Position numbers and translations under genes: made by a program
Source of the DNA: Camelus bactrianus
Lineage: Eukaryota > Chordata > Mammalia > Artiodactyla > Camelidae
NCBI RefSeq assembly: GCF_048773025.1
Contig: NC_133572.1
Span: forward strand, 5,719,001-5,783,000
Reading direction: 5' to 3'
DNA: 64,000 nucleotides
In this document: positions 1-11,654 of the stretch, piece after piece
Numbering within the stretch: position 1 is the first letter of the stretch
How the letters are laid out: the number at the start of each line of letters is the position of its first letter
Notes under the pieces: model-generated
Told to the model about the DNA's origin: nothing
What the model saw: only the letters and a program-made list of their open reading frames with translations
Database searches by the model: none

Positions 1-180
1 CAGGCATTGTCCTGAGTTTTGCATAGGTATTAGCTCTTCAGATCCCCTCAGCACCTTAGCAAAGAATGTCTTCTTCTCACTTCACAGTTGAGTGATTTGC
101 CTGTGATCACTCAGCTAATCAGTGATGGAACCAGAATTTAAACCGGTTAGTCTGATTTCTGACTTTAAATCAGAAAAGTT
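1..180 (+). repeat. MIR SINE remnant
   Basis: Old tRNA-derived MIR signature: decayed middle, then tgatttgcctgtgatcactc and a gctaatcagtgatggaacc-like core. Confidence 0.6.
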
Positions 181-529
181 AAACAAAGGAAATCAAAATG
201 CAACCCACACTTATCACTAAAACAGGTGGGGATTGTAGATTAAAAGCGTTAAGTAGGATGCAAATAGGAGGAGATGGGAGAAGTGGGAATGGAGAAAACG
301 TGGCTCTAGAAGAGGGAAACCTTCGGAAGTAGCACCAATTCATTCCTCCATTTATTTGTTGCACAGATAGGTACTGAATGTTTCCTACCTGGTAGACACT
401 TTCCTCCACAGTGGAGATACTTGGTGGAAAAGGCACCTCATTTTTCCTTGCTCTTTTGTAGCTTATATCCTAGTGGCATAGAATAATATTCTAGAAGTGG
501 AGTGCTGATCAAAGGACAGGGGTGTTTTC
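181..529. other. No recognised content
   Basis: I see no gene or clear repeat here; the short open frames are chance. Confidence 0.5.
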
Positions 530-745
530 TAAATTCACTTTTTAAAATTGTGGTAAAATGCACACAACACAAAACTGATTGATCTAATCATTCATAAGCG
601 ACAGTTGAGTGGCATTCAGCACGTTCATTAAGTACATTTATACACTGTGCTCCCATCGCTGAGATCCATCTCCAGAACGGTTTTCATCTTGCAAAACACA
701 CACTCTGTACCCTTGAAACAATAACTCCCTGCTCCCCATTCTTAA
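530..745 (-). repeat. Old LINE-1 3' region
   Basis: Reverse complement matches the 3' part of mammalian-wide L1 (gtgcattttaccacaatttt and the ccattc...aataactccc block). Diverged. Confidence 0.6.
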
Positions 746-1606
746 GATTTAAAATGAAAGATACTTAAATAGAAGTTACTTAAGATACTTAAATGAAAAG
801 ACATGATTCCAACCCCCAACGAGTGTACTGTCTGGGAGGGACACAGGAGAAACACAGTGTGATGCACTGTGACCGGCACTGTCTCAGATGCCCACTCAGA
901 GCTCAGTGGGAGAAAGAAGAAGTATCTAAATCTGTTTTGTTGAGTCAGGGAAGCCTTTGCAGTAGAAGTGACCTTTGAACTTGGGCTGTGCAAAGGCTCT
1001 GAGATGAGTGGAGCTCCTAGGAGAACTAAAAATACATCAGTATCGATAGAGCGTTAACACTAGAAATTGACACAACATTGTAAACTGACTATACTTCAGT
1101 TTTAAAAAGTGAGGGAAAAAACAATGAAAAAAAAATTAAAGCATTATCGCAGATGATGGTGGGTGTTAGGAAATGAGACTGGCTAGGGATGTGGGGGCCA
1201 AACCTAGAAAGTCCTCAAGGGTCAGGCTAAGGAGTTTAGATCTTATGCTGTAGCTGGTGGGAAACTGTTACATATTAGATGCAACATGTTGTTTTTCCTT
1301 GGGGGGAAATAAGTTCTTATAATAGGTGGTATAAAATAAAATGTATACAAAATGATAAAGTCCCTGTTCTCAAAAAGCTTGAAAATTATTTTGGCACAGA
1401 CAAGCTAATTCTCCTACAGCGTTTGAAAAATTTTATAGGAGTTTGGCCAAAACAAAATAAAAAACCAAAGCAGAAATTGATAGATGCTACCATACTCAAC
1501 TGCTCAGTAACCTGCGTGCTGTTTCAGGGGTAGTTCCTTCAAGCCCCGAATGCCTTACTGAAAAATGCCTACTAAGCGTTGAAGTTTTTCTCCTCTGTGA
1601 ACACCG
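746..1606. other. Mostly unrecognised, with an L1 3' tip at about 1055-1135
   Basis: The segment gacacaacattgtaaactga followed by an A-rich tail is the end of a ruminant/camelid-type L1 on the plus strand. The rest is not recognised. Confidence 0.5.
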
Positions 1607-1609
1607 TGT

Positions 1610-1810
1610 GTGCCATTGGCCAGGCCGCTGTGCCGAGTGCTTTAAACACATTATCTCATCACATTCCTATGGCAAATTAGAAGGTCAGTTTTTCTTTTCG
1701 ATTGAAAAAAACAAAAATTTAGGAAGATTAAGTGACATGGCCAATATCATAGAGCTAATGAGTAATGAAACCAGAAATAATCCAGTCAGACTTCTGACTT
1801 TTACTCGAGA
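1610..1810 (+). repeat. MIR remnant
   Basis: Decayed MIR core with the order ctgtgccgagtgctttaaac ... attaagtgacatggccaat ... agtaatgaaacc. Confidence 0.5.
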
Positions 1811-2250
1811 AGGCCAAAGTCAGACGAAGAGAATTCATTCCCTCTTAATAGCTAAAAACAGATGGGGAGGGTAGATCGACCTCCCTGGGAGGACTTCCCT
1901 CTCCCTGGTTTGGTTTCCCACCTGGCTGTGGATATTGTCTAGTGGAAATCTACCTGTGGGTTTGTCTAATTAGACTGCATGACAAGACTTGCCATCACTA
2001 ATCATCTGTTCCTGGTACCCATCTCAGCGCCTTGCGCATAATAGATGCTTAACAAATGTATCCTTTCTGCTCTGTCTCCTGCTGACAATCTCCGATTGTT
2101 GCAGTTAGGTCTGTGCATTGGTAATCTTTTTTTTTTTTTTTTTTGTTTTCCCCTGGAAGAGTAGAGCTAGGGAAGAGAAAAAAAATTCTGTCCTTTCATA
2201 TCCAATTGCCTTTGAGGAGCTGGGAAGAGAGCAATTCACACCTGATTATC

Positions 2251-2258
2251 TGACGTCA
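2251..2258 (+). promoter_or_regulatory. Full CRE-type palindrome upstream of GDF3
   Basis: TGACGTCA, the consensus binding site of CREB/ATF factors, lies 90 bp before the GDF3 start codon in a region that should hold the promoter or 5' UTR. No clear TATA box is seen. The palindrome is directly visible; its use as a GDF3 regulatory site is inference. Confidence 0.4.
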
Positions 2259-2347
2259 GATAAATTAGCAGCACCTGAATTGCTGGGCAGTCAGACGCTA
2301 GAGCTCCCTCCGGCCCGACCAGCCAGCTTTGCCTCAGCTCGGGGGCC

Positions 2348-2615
2348 ATGCTTCCTGCCCTGCCAGGCCTGGCGCTCGGCCTCCTATTAGCTCTGGCCTT
2401 GGGCCAGACCTTCCAGTTCCAAGAACATGTCTTTCTCCAGTTTTTAGGCTTAGACAAGGTGCCTTCACCCAAGAAGTTCCAGCCTGTGCCTTCTATCTTG
2501 AAGAGAATTTTCCAGGATCAAGAGGCAGCAGCAACCACTGGCGTCTCTCAAGACTTATGCTCCGTGCAGGAGCTGGGTGTCCGTGGGAACGTACTCCGGC
2601 TTCTCCCAGATCGAG
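2348..2615 (+). CDS. GDF3: GDF3 coding exon 1
   Basis: Encodes residues 1-89 plus the first base of codon 90: the signal peptide and the start of the prodomain, with the conserved [15 protein letters not shown] block. The donor is gtaag at 2616. The reading frame runs on into the intron but loses similarity there. Confidence 0.95.
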
Positions 2616-4361
2616 GTAAGCGTGTCCGAGTGTTTCCCGGACGAGGGTCTGGCGGGGGGGTGGGTGCGAAGGAAGGGGGGAGGGGGACGTAACAATTACT
2701 GAGAGGTTCGTGGAAGGCCCTGTGCGTATTTTATCTTATTTACATATTTTAATTTATTTAATCCCACCCTCAGCCCTGAGAGGAAGGCAGATATTCTTAT
2801 TAAATTTTTGACAATAAGGAAATTGAGGCTCAGACTGTGGATAACCTGTAACCTATTCAAGATCATACCGCTGGTGCCTGAACAAAGCCAGGATTCAGGA
2901 TGCGTTTTTTCTGAATCGACAGCTTTGTGCGACCGTTTAGGTGGGAGGGGTGAGGATGCAGTTAGGGCTTGGGCTCCCACTCTTCAGCCCACAATTTTCA
3001 CATCGTGGTGTCTTCGGTAGGGCAAGCAGGGGACTGGAATTTTGAGCTCAGTTTGCCTGAGTCTCGCTTTCCCTCCCCACACCTCCCCATTTCTTTTACT
3101 GGGTGGAAAAGGCTGATACTGGCTTTGTAAATATAGAGCCATAATACACACCATTGTCTTACCCTTCAGACGAGGACCTGAGGGAGCGTCATTCAGTAAT
3201 TTGACAAACCCGACCACCCACCAGAAATCACCCAGGTCAGCTGTTAGAGGCGGAGTCCCCAGCCTCCCTCTCCCACCTGATTCTTATTCAGAGTCCGAGA
3301 TGGGTGTTGTAATCTGCATGTCTATGTAGCCTCCCAGGGGGTTCAGATGTGGAATTGAGAGCCCTGGTTGGTCAGTTTACAACAACTGGAAATAAGGTTT
3401 GAGCGCTAATTTGTCCCAGAAGCATTGATCCGGATACCTCCTAAGTGCTGGGAACGGTGTAACACCAAGAGAGCAGAGATTAAAGTCTGCTCTTTAAGAG
3501 TTTATAAAAGAGAGAGGGCAAACAGATGACTTCCATAGACTGTGCTAAGTATCATGTCAGAGGTTCAAAGCCTTGGGGCTGGGGACTCAGGGACAATTCC
3601 TGGAGGAAGGTTATGCGGTCAGGGGAGCTAGCTGTGAAGGGTTTCCAAGGAGAGAGCAGGAAGTAGCTGAGGTTACTCCCTTCCCTCCCCCATGGGGGGG
3701 AACATGATTTTTGTGACAATAAAAATTCTATCAAATGGTACAGGAAAAAGATCTCACAATCTCATCATCGCTCCTCCCTAACCCTCCCCCTAGAGAAAAC
3801 CACCATTAATAATAATTCTTCCAGAATTTTCTTCTTTGTATATATATAATATAAACTTGTTTTTTAAATAAATGGGATCATACCGTATATTCCTCCAATA
3901 TTATAAACATGTTGTACAAGCCAGAACAAATAGTCAACTTACCGCCATTTTTATGTTTACATGATATTCCATTACACAGACATGCTATAATTTATGTAAC
4001 TGATGCCCTGTTGATGGGAATAGATATTATAAATAGTGCAGATTTATATCCGTTTTGTGTGTGTCTGTGTGTGCAATTTTTCTCTTGTTTCCCTAGGGTA
4101 AATTCTTAGAAGATAATTTAATCAAATAGTAGGCACTTTTTACTTTACTGAGGGAAGGGGGTGATTGGGTTTATTTATACTTGGAGGAGGTACTGGGGAT
4201 TGAACTGAGGACCTTGTGCATGCTAAGCAGGCACTCTACCGCTTGAGCTACACCCTCCCTGCTAGGCACTTTTTGATGTGGGAGGGGTGGGTATAGCTCA
4301 GTAGTAGGGTACCTGCTTAGCATGCATGTGTATGTTTCTCCAGTGCCTCCATTAAAAAAAG

Positions 4362-4399
<38 letters not shown>

Positions 4400-6382
4400 T
4401 ATATACTTTTGATGTAAAGCAAAATGTCCTCCAAAATTTATATCCCACCAGGAGTATATGAGAATTTCCCACTTCCCCACACTTTGACAGTAATTTCTTT
4501 AAAAATAGAAACTTACTGAGTGGGGAGAGGGTGTAGCTCAGTGGTAGAGGGCATGCTTAGCATACATGAAGTCCTGAGTTCAACCCCCAGTACATCCATT
4601 AAAAATAAATAAATCCAATTACCTCCCCCCACCAACCCAAATAAGAAAGATACAGAGAAGGGGGTCCATGTGGAGAAACTGAAGAATCACATTGCATCTC
4701 AATATTCAGTGAGATGGGAGTAGTATTCAAAGGTACAAGACTAGAAATTATCGCCATTGAAAACTGTGGGCTTTAGGTAAGAATTACCTAAAGATAAAAC
4801 ATAAGGGATTTGAATGTTTTTAAACATTTTTGTACCGTGGGTCCCTTTGGCAGTTCTGTTGAAGCCAACACACCCCTTCTCAGATTAATGGTTTGCCTGA
4901 CTGAGACAAAATATTTAGAATTTTGAAAGAAATTAATTAAATATTGAAATACATTTACAAAAATATTTTAAAAACAAATGTACGTAGAGTAACGTGTATG
5001 ATGCTTTATCAATGCAACAGATAAGATCTAGGGAATACCGTTTATTCAAAGTAGTTTGAGCATAAATCAAAAAAAGTAGTTTGAGCATAAATGTTATTTT
5101 AAGATAATTTGTAACAACTTAATGTATGAACATGCCTATGATTTTTATTGGTTGACAGTGTCTCAGGCCCTTATAATATTATTGGGATTTGTAGCCTATA
5201 TGTTGAAAACAAAAGCCTGTTTGTTTTCAGTTATATTCATAATTCAAAGAAATGCTAAATTCCACTTACTAGAGTTTAGCAAAAATACAGATATAATTCT
5301 TTTTCCCATGCAAGATTACAGACCTTCTAAATGCTATTCAGGACCCCTCAGGGACCTGCAGATATGAGGATAAGAACCATAAATGAGTGAGTGGAACAAA
5401 TTGTCCCACGTGGCAGGGCTTGGATATAACTGGTAATTCCCCGCCCTGGTTCTGTGTGTGTGGATAAGCATATAATATTGGACATTTGTACTGTGTAGGT
5501 GGATGGGAAATAAAATATGTTATGGTGACTCTCACATCTCTCTGTTCCCAACTAGGTTTCTTTCTTTACTCCAAGAGCCCTTCTCAAGCCTCCTCCTGCC
5601 TAAAGAAGCTTCTTTCCTTTAACCTGTCTGCCATTAGTCGCGGGGAGCAGTTCACGATGGCCCAGCTGGGCCTGGACTTGGGGCCCAACACTTACTATAA
5701 CCTGGGACCAGAACTGGAACTGGCTCTGTCCCTGGTGCAGGAGTCACACGTGTGGGGCCAGGCCACCCGCAAGATGGGTAAAGTGTTTGTACTGCAGTCG
5801 GTACCACGGCCTCAAGGGGTCCTTCACTTTAACCTGCTGGATGTGACCAAGAGGAGTCATCACTCTGGGAAGAACTTAGGTTTATTCCTAGAGATACTGG
5901 TCAAAGGAGAGAGAGCCTCTGGGGAGGATTTTCAGCTTGAGGACACCTGCGCCGGACTGAGACGTTCTCTTCACGCTTCCCTGCTGGTGGTGACCCTCCA
6001 CCCGGAGCAGTGCCGCCCTTCTTCCCGCACCAGGAGGGCGGCCATCCCTGCCTCTCGGGCTTCCTGCAAGAGCCTTTGCCATCGGCACCAGCTCTTCATC
6101 AACTTCCGGGACCTGGGTTGGCACAAGTGGATCATTGCCCCCAAGGGCTTCATGGCAAATTACTGCCATGGAGATTGTCCTTTCTCGCTGACCACTGCCC
6201 TCAACAGCTCCAATTACGCCTTCATGCAAGCGCTGATGCACGCGGTTGACCCGGAGGTTCCGCAGGCTGTGTGCATTCCCACCAAGCTGTCCCCCATTTC
6301 CATGCTCTATCAGGACAACGATGACAATGTCATTCTCCGGCATTATGAAGACATGGTGGTTGACGAGTGTGGGTGTGGGTAG
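2348..6382 (+). CDS. GDF3: Growth differentiation factor 3, two coding exons, 364 aa
   Basis: Secreted TGF-beta superfamily ligand, a Nodal/BMP-type signal of pluripotent cells and early embryos. Coding exons are 2348-2615 and 5556-6382; joining them gives a 364-residue protein, the length of human GDF3 as I remember it. Residues 1 to about 20 are a hydrophobic signal peptide (LLLALALG). The prodomain ends at a furin-type site RTRR (residues 247-250), which leaves a 114-residue mature ligand ending in DECGCG. The mature part has the family's [11 protein letters not shown] block and the cystine-knot cysteines. Where most family members read CC, this one reads VCIPTKL, so the cysteine for the inter-subunit disulfide is absent, as is normal for GDF3. 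The start follows gggggcc and fits the family N-terminus (MLPALPGLA). It is the leftmost gene and is transcribed toward APOBEC1. Identity is very secure; splice sites were chosen by frame and GT-AG. Confidence 0.97.
2690..2900 (+). repeat. MIR remnant in GDF3 intron
   Basis: Has the MIR run: ttttatcttatttacat, cctgagaggaaggcag, aaggaaattgaggctcaga. Confidence 0.6.
2901..4150. other. GDF3 intron, unrecognised plus old L1-like stretch
   Basis: 2901-3735 shows nothing clear. About 3740-4130 resembles very old L1/L2 3' sequence (ataaatgggatcataccgta, gatattccattacacagac), too decayed to place firmly. Confidence 0.4.
4151..4260 (-). repeat. Camelid tRNA-Ala-type SINE
   Basis: Reverse strand carries gtgtagctcaagcggtagag, cttagcatgc and gttcaatccccagtacctcc. 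Forms an inverted pair with the next copy. Confidence 0.85.
4278..4360 (+). repeat. Camelid tRNA-Ala-type SINE, followed by (AC)n
   Basis: gtatagctcagtagtagg and gcttagcatgcatg are visible, the 3' half is decayed, and an (AC)n run at 4364-4396 follows directly. Confidence 0.8.
4521..4632 (+). repeat. Camelid tRNA-Ala-type SINE
   Basis: Complete: ggtgtagctcagtggtagag, gcttagcat, gttcaacccccagtac, then aataaataa and a C-rich end. Confidence 0.9.
5048..5092 (+). repeat. 25-bp tandem duplication
   Basis: aagtagtttgagcataaat occurs twice, 25 bp apart, within the GDF3 intron. Confidence 0.8.
5556..6382 (+). CDS. GDF3: GDF3 coding exon 2
   Basis: The acceptor is actag ending at 5555. It encodes the rest of the prodomain, the RTRR cleavage site (bases 6026-6037) and the whole mature ligand, with the TAG stop at 6380-6382. 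The open frame begins further upstream at 5486, but those codons are intronic because the family alignment resumes exactly at 5556. Confidence 0.96.
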
Positions 6383-6427
6383 TCTGTCAGAAACAGAACA
6401 GGAGGCATGTTCTCCGGTAAATGCTAG

Positions 6428-6433
6428 AATAAA
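6428..6433 (+). terminator. GDF3 polyadenylation signal
   Basis: AATAAA lies 46 bp after the GDF3 stop codon and is the first such hexamer downstream. It implies a very short 3' UTR. Confidence 0.75.
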
Positions 6434-6533
6434 ACGATATGTCTGGTTTATGAGCTATTGGATCTGAATTGTCAGTGTATTTATGTTCAATCTGTCTTTC
6501 TGGAAAATCCATCATGATTAATGATGTCCTTAG

Positions 6534-6576
6534 TTACACACACACACACACACACACACAGAGACACACACACACA
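6534..6576 (+). repeat. (CA)n microsatellite after GDF3
   Basis: A (CA) run with one gaga interruption, about 150 bp past the GDF3 stop. Confidence 0.95.
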
Positions 6577-8072
6577 GCCTTAATGACTAGTTACTTTCTG
6601 CATAGTCATTATCCACATGACAGTATATTAGGTCCTAGATAGAAGGAACCTGGCATTTATGGATTGCCTATTATGGGCAAACATTATATGAGTTATTTAT
6701 AAACATAATTCACTGCTCCTTGAGGCAGGCATTAATATTTAGGCTTCATAGATAAAGAAGCTGAGATTTAGAGCAACTGAATAACCTATTTTTCTAAAGT
6801 CCTCAGCTTTCTCTGCCAGATCTCATATGCTAAATGTTACTTTAAAAAATTTGAGAAAATGTAAAATAATGTAGACAAATATACCAAAAAGGGTACCTGA
6901 TTCTGTCTGATTCCTATAGCTAAGATCACAGTGTACGTGTAGCTTTCTATCTCTCTGCACTCACTTAACATATCATGGGAATGTTTTTCACATCCCCAAC
7001 GTCTACATAGTTAATTTAATGGCTATTTTACATGAAATGATCAGATACATATTTTACCTAAAAGAACGTTTATCGCTGGACATGGTTTTATTTGCAGTTT
7101 TCACAGTGGAATAGTGTTATGAGTCATTGTTCATGAATCATTCTCCATATTTTATCCCCACATCCTTAGAAAAGTTTCAGACATGGAATTACAGAGTTAA
7201 AAATATAAGTTGACTCTTCTATAATTAATATAAAACATGCTGATCTTGAACATGTATCTATTGGGTAAAATGCAAAATTCACATGGACTTCAAATATAAA
7301 ACTCTAGACTTGGTAGGATACTTGGGGTTATGTCAGGTAGTATGAGGTAGGTTACGTCTCTTGTTAGGAGAACGAAAGAGGAAAAGTTTGTGGATCACTG
7401 CTTTATTTAGCCCCGTCTTTAATTCCAACTGTCCCTACCTTAAATCAACCTCACCACTCTCATCTGGATTATTGCTACTATTTTTAACCTGATCTTTTGT
7501 TTTTATTTTAATTTTTAAACGTTGAGTGTTATAATTTAACTGTATTACAAATACAGGCAAAAACTCCTGCATAACCCTCCCAATCTTTTTTTCCCATCCT
7601 CCTGACCAAACCACCATCCTGCATTGGCATCCATCTTTCCCTTCATTTCTTCATAGCTTCACTCCATATATTTGGATCCATAAACATTATGAAGCATTAG
7701 TCCGCAAATATGTAAATTTTATAGAAACAATATTGCAGGATTTTTTCTACCATTTTTTTCTCAATGTATTTCAGAGATTTTTGCAGGTTAATACAGGTAT
7801 GAATATAACTGATATTTTTCACTGCTGAAAAGTAATCCGTTATGTGCATGTTACACTGATTTACCCATTATGCTGTTACTGGACACTGAGGACATTCAAA
7901 CATTTCTATAGAATGGACACAAAATCTCTCAGCAATCTGTCTAGCTAGGACTTCAGCGTAGGGCAGCAGTGAATATGGACAATTTGTAAGGAGAGTGGAG
8001 AAAAGGATACAGAGATTGCAGTGACTCAATGCACATCCTTAAACACAAACAAAATGGGTCTTTAAAACACAC
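6577..8072. other. Intergenic: MIR-like and old L1-like sequence
   Basis: About 6640-6840 is a decayed MIR (ggcatttatggattgcctat; ataaagaagctgagatttag). About 6860-7180 and 7540-7960 look like old L1 3' sequence. No gene seen. Confidence 0.4.
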
Positions 8073-8074
8073 TC

Positions 8075-8194
8075 GGGGGGAAAGTATAGCTCAGTGGTAG
8101 AGCACGTGCTTAGCATGCATGAGGTCCTGGGTTCAATCCCCATACCTCCATCAAAAATAAATAAACAAACAAGCAAACCTAACTACCTCCCCCT
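8075..8194 (+). repeat. Camelid tRNA-Ala-type SINE
   Basis: Near-complete: gtatagctcagtggtagagc, gcttagcatgcatgaggtcc, gggttcaatcccca, A-rich linker and C-rich end. Confidence 0.92.
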
Positions 8195-8664
8195 GCAAAA
8201 GAACAAAACAAAAAACCACACATACTCACCTTGTCCAGCATGTTTGAATGAGAAACACTGTTCTACCAATATCAGTCAGAGATGGACTTTGGACAAATCA
8301 TCATTCAGAACTATTTAGTGGAACAATCAGGATGATGCCAACAAAAATCTGCAGCAGTATGTTTACAGAGCACTTTCAGACTCTTATTTATTGAAGAAAG
8401 AGCTAAGAAATTAATATAACGGAAGATAGATGGTGGTTTTGCTTTGGTGGGGTCTCTGTGGTCCCAGCCCTGTCCTCTTGTTTGGGAGGCCCTGGATTTG
8501 GGGGAACGATCTCAGATTTGAACATGGGAGTCTGACTAGCATGAACAAAAGTCATAAAATTTCAGTCGTGAACCAGTTATCAGTAGGTGAGTTTACAATA
8601 AGGTGCCAAGGGAGGAGGACCAGCCATTATACTGGGTTTGATGAAAACTAAAAGTGCACAAGTA

Positions 8665-8752
8665 GGGGGGAGGGTGTAGCTCAGTGGTAGAGCGCATGAG
8701 TAGCAAGCATGAGGTCCTGCGTTCAATCCCCAGTCACTCCATCTAAAAAAAG
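8665..8752 (+). repeat. Camelid tRNA-Ala-type SINE
   Basis: ggtgtagctcagtggtagag and gttcaatccccagtcactcc, then an A-rich tail. Confidence 0.9.
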
Positions 8753-8959
8753 AAGGAAACTTAAACCTTGAGTTCTCTGGGCTGATGACTGGATTTGCAC
8801 GATCCCAACTGACCACAATTTCTGAGGTTGCATTGCTAAATTTATTTCTTAGCAGAACAGAATTGTTACTGACAGATCTCCTGAGTCGAAGAAATAGATT
8901 TTGATTTGGGAGGGTGGGGTCTATGTTTAAAATATTCATGTTATTTTTAAAAGTCACTA

Positions 8960-9193
8960 AAAAGACAGTGGCTGATAACCACTATATATAAAAATAGATA
9001 GAAAACAAATTTCTTCTGTATAGCATGGGGGACTATATTCAATATCGTGTAATAATGTTTAATGAAAAATAATATGAAAACTAATATACGTATATATATG
9101 CATGACTGGGGCATTATGCTGTGCACCAGAAATCGACACATTGTAACTGACTATTCTTCAAAAAAAAAAAAAAAAAAAAAAAGACAGTGGCTG
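8960..9193 (+). mobile_element. 5'-truncated LINE-1 3' end with 15-bp target-site duplication
   Basis: The L1 3' end (about 8975-9178: gactatattcaatatcgtg, ctgtgcaccagaaatcg, acattgtaactgactattc, long A tail) lies between exact copies of AAAAGACAGTGGCTG at 8960-8974 and 9179-9193. The exact duplication points to a fairly recent insertion. Confidence 0.88.
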
Positions 9194-9907
9194 TTTCCTT
9201 CCCCAGTAGTTCTGTCGTTGGCAGGTTTGTTCACTCCTAAGTCAATCACATTGTCTGCTGAGGCTGTCATCACACCTGAAGATGGAGAGGAGCAGGCATT
9301 ACAAGCCTTCTGGCTTCCTTCCCGTATTATTTATCTTACGTACTTTTTAAAAATCTTAAATGTCCAGTTAAATGAGTCTATAAATAAACATGTGCCTGGT
9401 AAGTCAAGTTATATACTGCAATTTGGGCAGAATGGGATGAAATATAAATTCCAAAAAATAAATAAATTATACACAATGTGTATATAGCACAGCTATGTCA
9501 GAACCTTTCAAGATTCATGATCTTATTTAATGACAGGCGCATCCACATGCCACAGGCTGGTTTAGTTTGAAATTTCACCATCAATTTAGTTCAATTCAAT
9601 TTGACATTTATTGAATGCCTTGAAAGGTAGAGAGAAAGGCACAGATTCTGCCTTCGGGTAGTTTGTCATCAAATAATGCATCCCCAAATCAGGTCAGGCC
9701 TCAATATTGTTTCTTTTAAAACAAGAAAATGAGGCATAAATATCAGGACACCAAGGATTATTCGTGGATTATTTCGTTACCACTTTAGTTTCTACTCAGG
9801 GCAATATTGAGCACTTCAACTATTACCGCAAAGGTTTCTGTGCTTTGCTTGTGAGTGGAACACATGTCTAAGATCTGAATCTGCTGATTTTGGAGGAGAG
9901 TTTGATT
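9194..9907. other. No recognised gene or repeat
   Basis: Intergenic sequence; the open frame ending at 9487 begins inside the L1 copy and is not a gene. Confidence 0.5.
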
Positions 9908-9987
9908 GAAAATAGGCATCTACTGTCTAGCACAGGGAACTATATTCAATGTCATGTAATAAGCTATAATGGAAAAGAATATGAAAT

Positions 9988-10043
<56 letters not shown>

Positions 10044-10136
10044 AAACTAAATTGCTTTGCTGTACACCTGACACTGATACTGTAAATCAACTACGCTTCA
10101 ATAAAAAATAAAATAAAAAGAAAATAGGCATCTACT
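9908..10136 (+). mobile_element. 5'-truncated LINE-1 3' end with 17-bp target-site duplication and inner (TA)n
   Basis: GAAAATAGGCATCTACT occurs at 9908-9924 and 10120-10136. Between them is an L1 3' end (gggaactatattcaatgtca, ctgtacacctgacactgat) whose inner part holds a (TA)n run at about 9998-10040. Confidence 0.92.
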
Positions 10137-10950
10137 TGAATAAAAAATGGCTGGGATCTGTTGCTTTTATCACTTTTTCTGGGCAGAATTGATCAGCAAA
10201 ATACATGCAATCATACATACATTCCCGAATTTTAAGTGGGATTGGTGAACAGATAGCATTCTCCCACTCTTTTTTGTTTGCCTGTTCAGTTGTTTGGCAA
10301 CATTAAGCAGTAAGCTGGTATGACTGTTTTGGACCAAAGAAAAAAAGTAAGACACCCATTACATTTGTCGTGTAGCAATGATGGAAATGTATCTTTTTGA
10401 GATAGAGGCACACAGTTCTTAGAGAAAAATTATTTAAGAATGATTGTTTTAGCCACAGTCTATTATTTTCATCCTTAACCCCCACCCCCAACAATAATCA
10501 TTAAATTAATAGCTGTTTTGAAAGGAAGACTGTAACGACCACAGGTGTACACAGAATGCAAGCGGAGTATGAAAGGCAGAGTGACCCCATCTAAATTAAA
10601 GAAGTAGGGCTGCACTGAAATGGGTAGTCAGAGATCGCAGGAGGTTGGCAGAGGAAGAGGGGGCTTGCAGTTAGGGAATTTTAGCTTAGGGAACAGGGAG
10701 AGCAAAGGCAGGAAACAGATGGCAGGAACTGAGACAGGACTTGAGGAGGCTTAGAAAATTATTTATTGGCGGTTGCTCTGCTAATTGTATTGCTTTTCTG
10801 CCCTCTGCTGATTGAAACAGGGAAGGGCAAATTTATTAAACCATGTATGGTTCTTTATATCTGGAGGATCAAGGTTCCTATTGAGAAACTGATAAAACAT
10901 ATGGAGTCTCCCCCAGAAAATAATCCACATAAAAACACAGTATTTTGGCT
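10137..10950. other. No recognised gene or repeat
   Basis: Intergenic; nothing clear seen. Confidence 0.5.
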
Positions 10951-11053
10951 TCTTCTTTTTTTTTTTCCCCAAGTGGAGGACCTGGGAATTGAACCAAGTA
11001 CCTCATGCATAGTCAGCATGCGTTCCACCAACTGAGCTATACCCACTGCCCCC
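10951..11053 (-). repeat. Camelid tRNA-Ala-type SINE
   Basis: Reverse strand shows tagctcagttggtgga and ttcaattcccaggtcctcc after a T-rich (tail) start. Confidence 0.85.
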
Positions 11054-11222
11054 TAACACACAATGTTTTGCGTATAATTTCAGTTGTTTCATGGAATCCC
11101 TGCCGTCTAAACTCTGAGCTTGTGAAGAACACATTTCTCTTGAGCCAGATATTTTTTTCTTTTTGGGGGGCAGCCGGAGGAGGGGGCAGTCTCTGTTTAT
11201 AGCCCTATGTGTATAAGTACAT

Positions 11223-11393
11223 ATGAACTCTTTCGGTGTTTTTTTTTTTCTTTTACCTTGGTGGGGAGGCAATTAAGTTTATTTATTTGCTTATTTATTT
11301 AATGGAGGTACTGGGGATTGAACCCAGGACCTCACTCGTGCTAAGCACTTGGCTCTACAACTGAGCTGTATCCTCCCCCGACATGAACTCTTT
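11223..11393 (-). mobile_element. Camelid tRNA-Ala-type SINE with target-site duplication
   Basis: SINE body about 11240-11380, minus strand, between exact copies of ATGAACTCTTT (11223-11233 and 11383-11393). Confidence 0.88.
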
Positions 11394-11654
11394 TGTAATA
11401 CTCAGTTCCTTTTAAGGGACCGATTTCTCACATCATCTATTTCTTTCCATTTTGGTATCTCCATGACAGGTTTATTATTAGAATCGCCCCTTCAACCTGT
11501 TCTCTTAGTTGTAGTTATAGTGGTACTTCTAAGACCGAATTCTGTTCATGTCACCTCTTTGTGGAAATGAATTCTCTCTTGCCTCAGGCAAAACAATTCT
11601 CTGACCTTGGAACACTTCTGCTTTGATTTGCCTTGCTGTACTCCAATTAACCTT

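Noticed and set aside
5888-6343. 151-codon open frame opposite GDF3
   Set aside because: Shadow of the GDF3 mature-domain exon; no independent signal.
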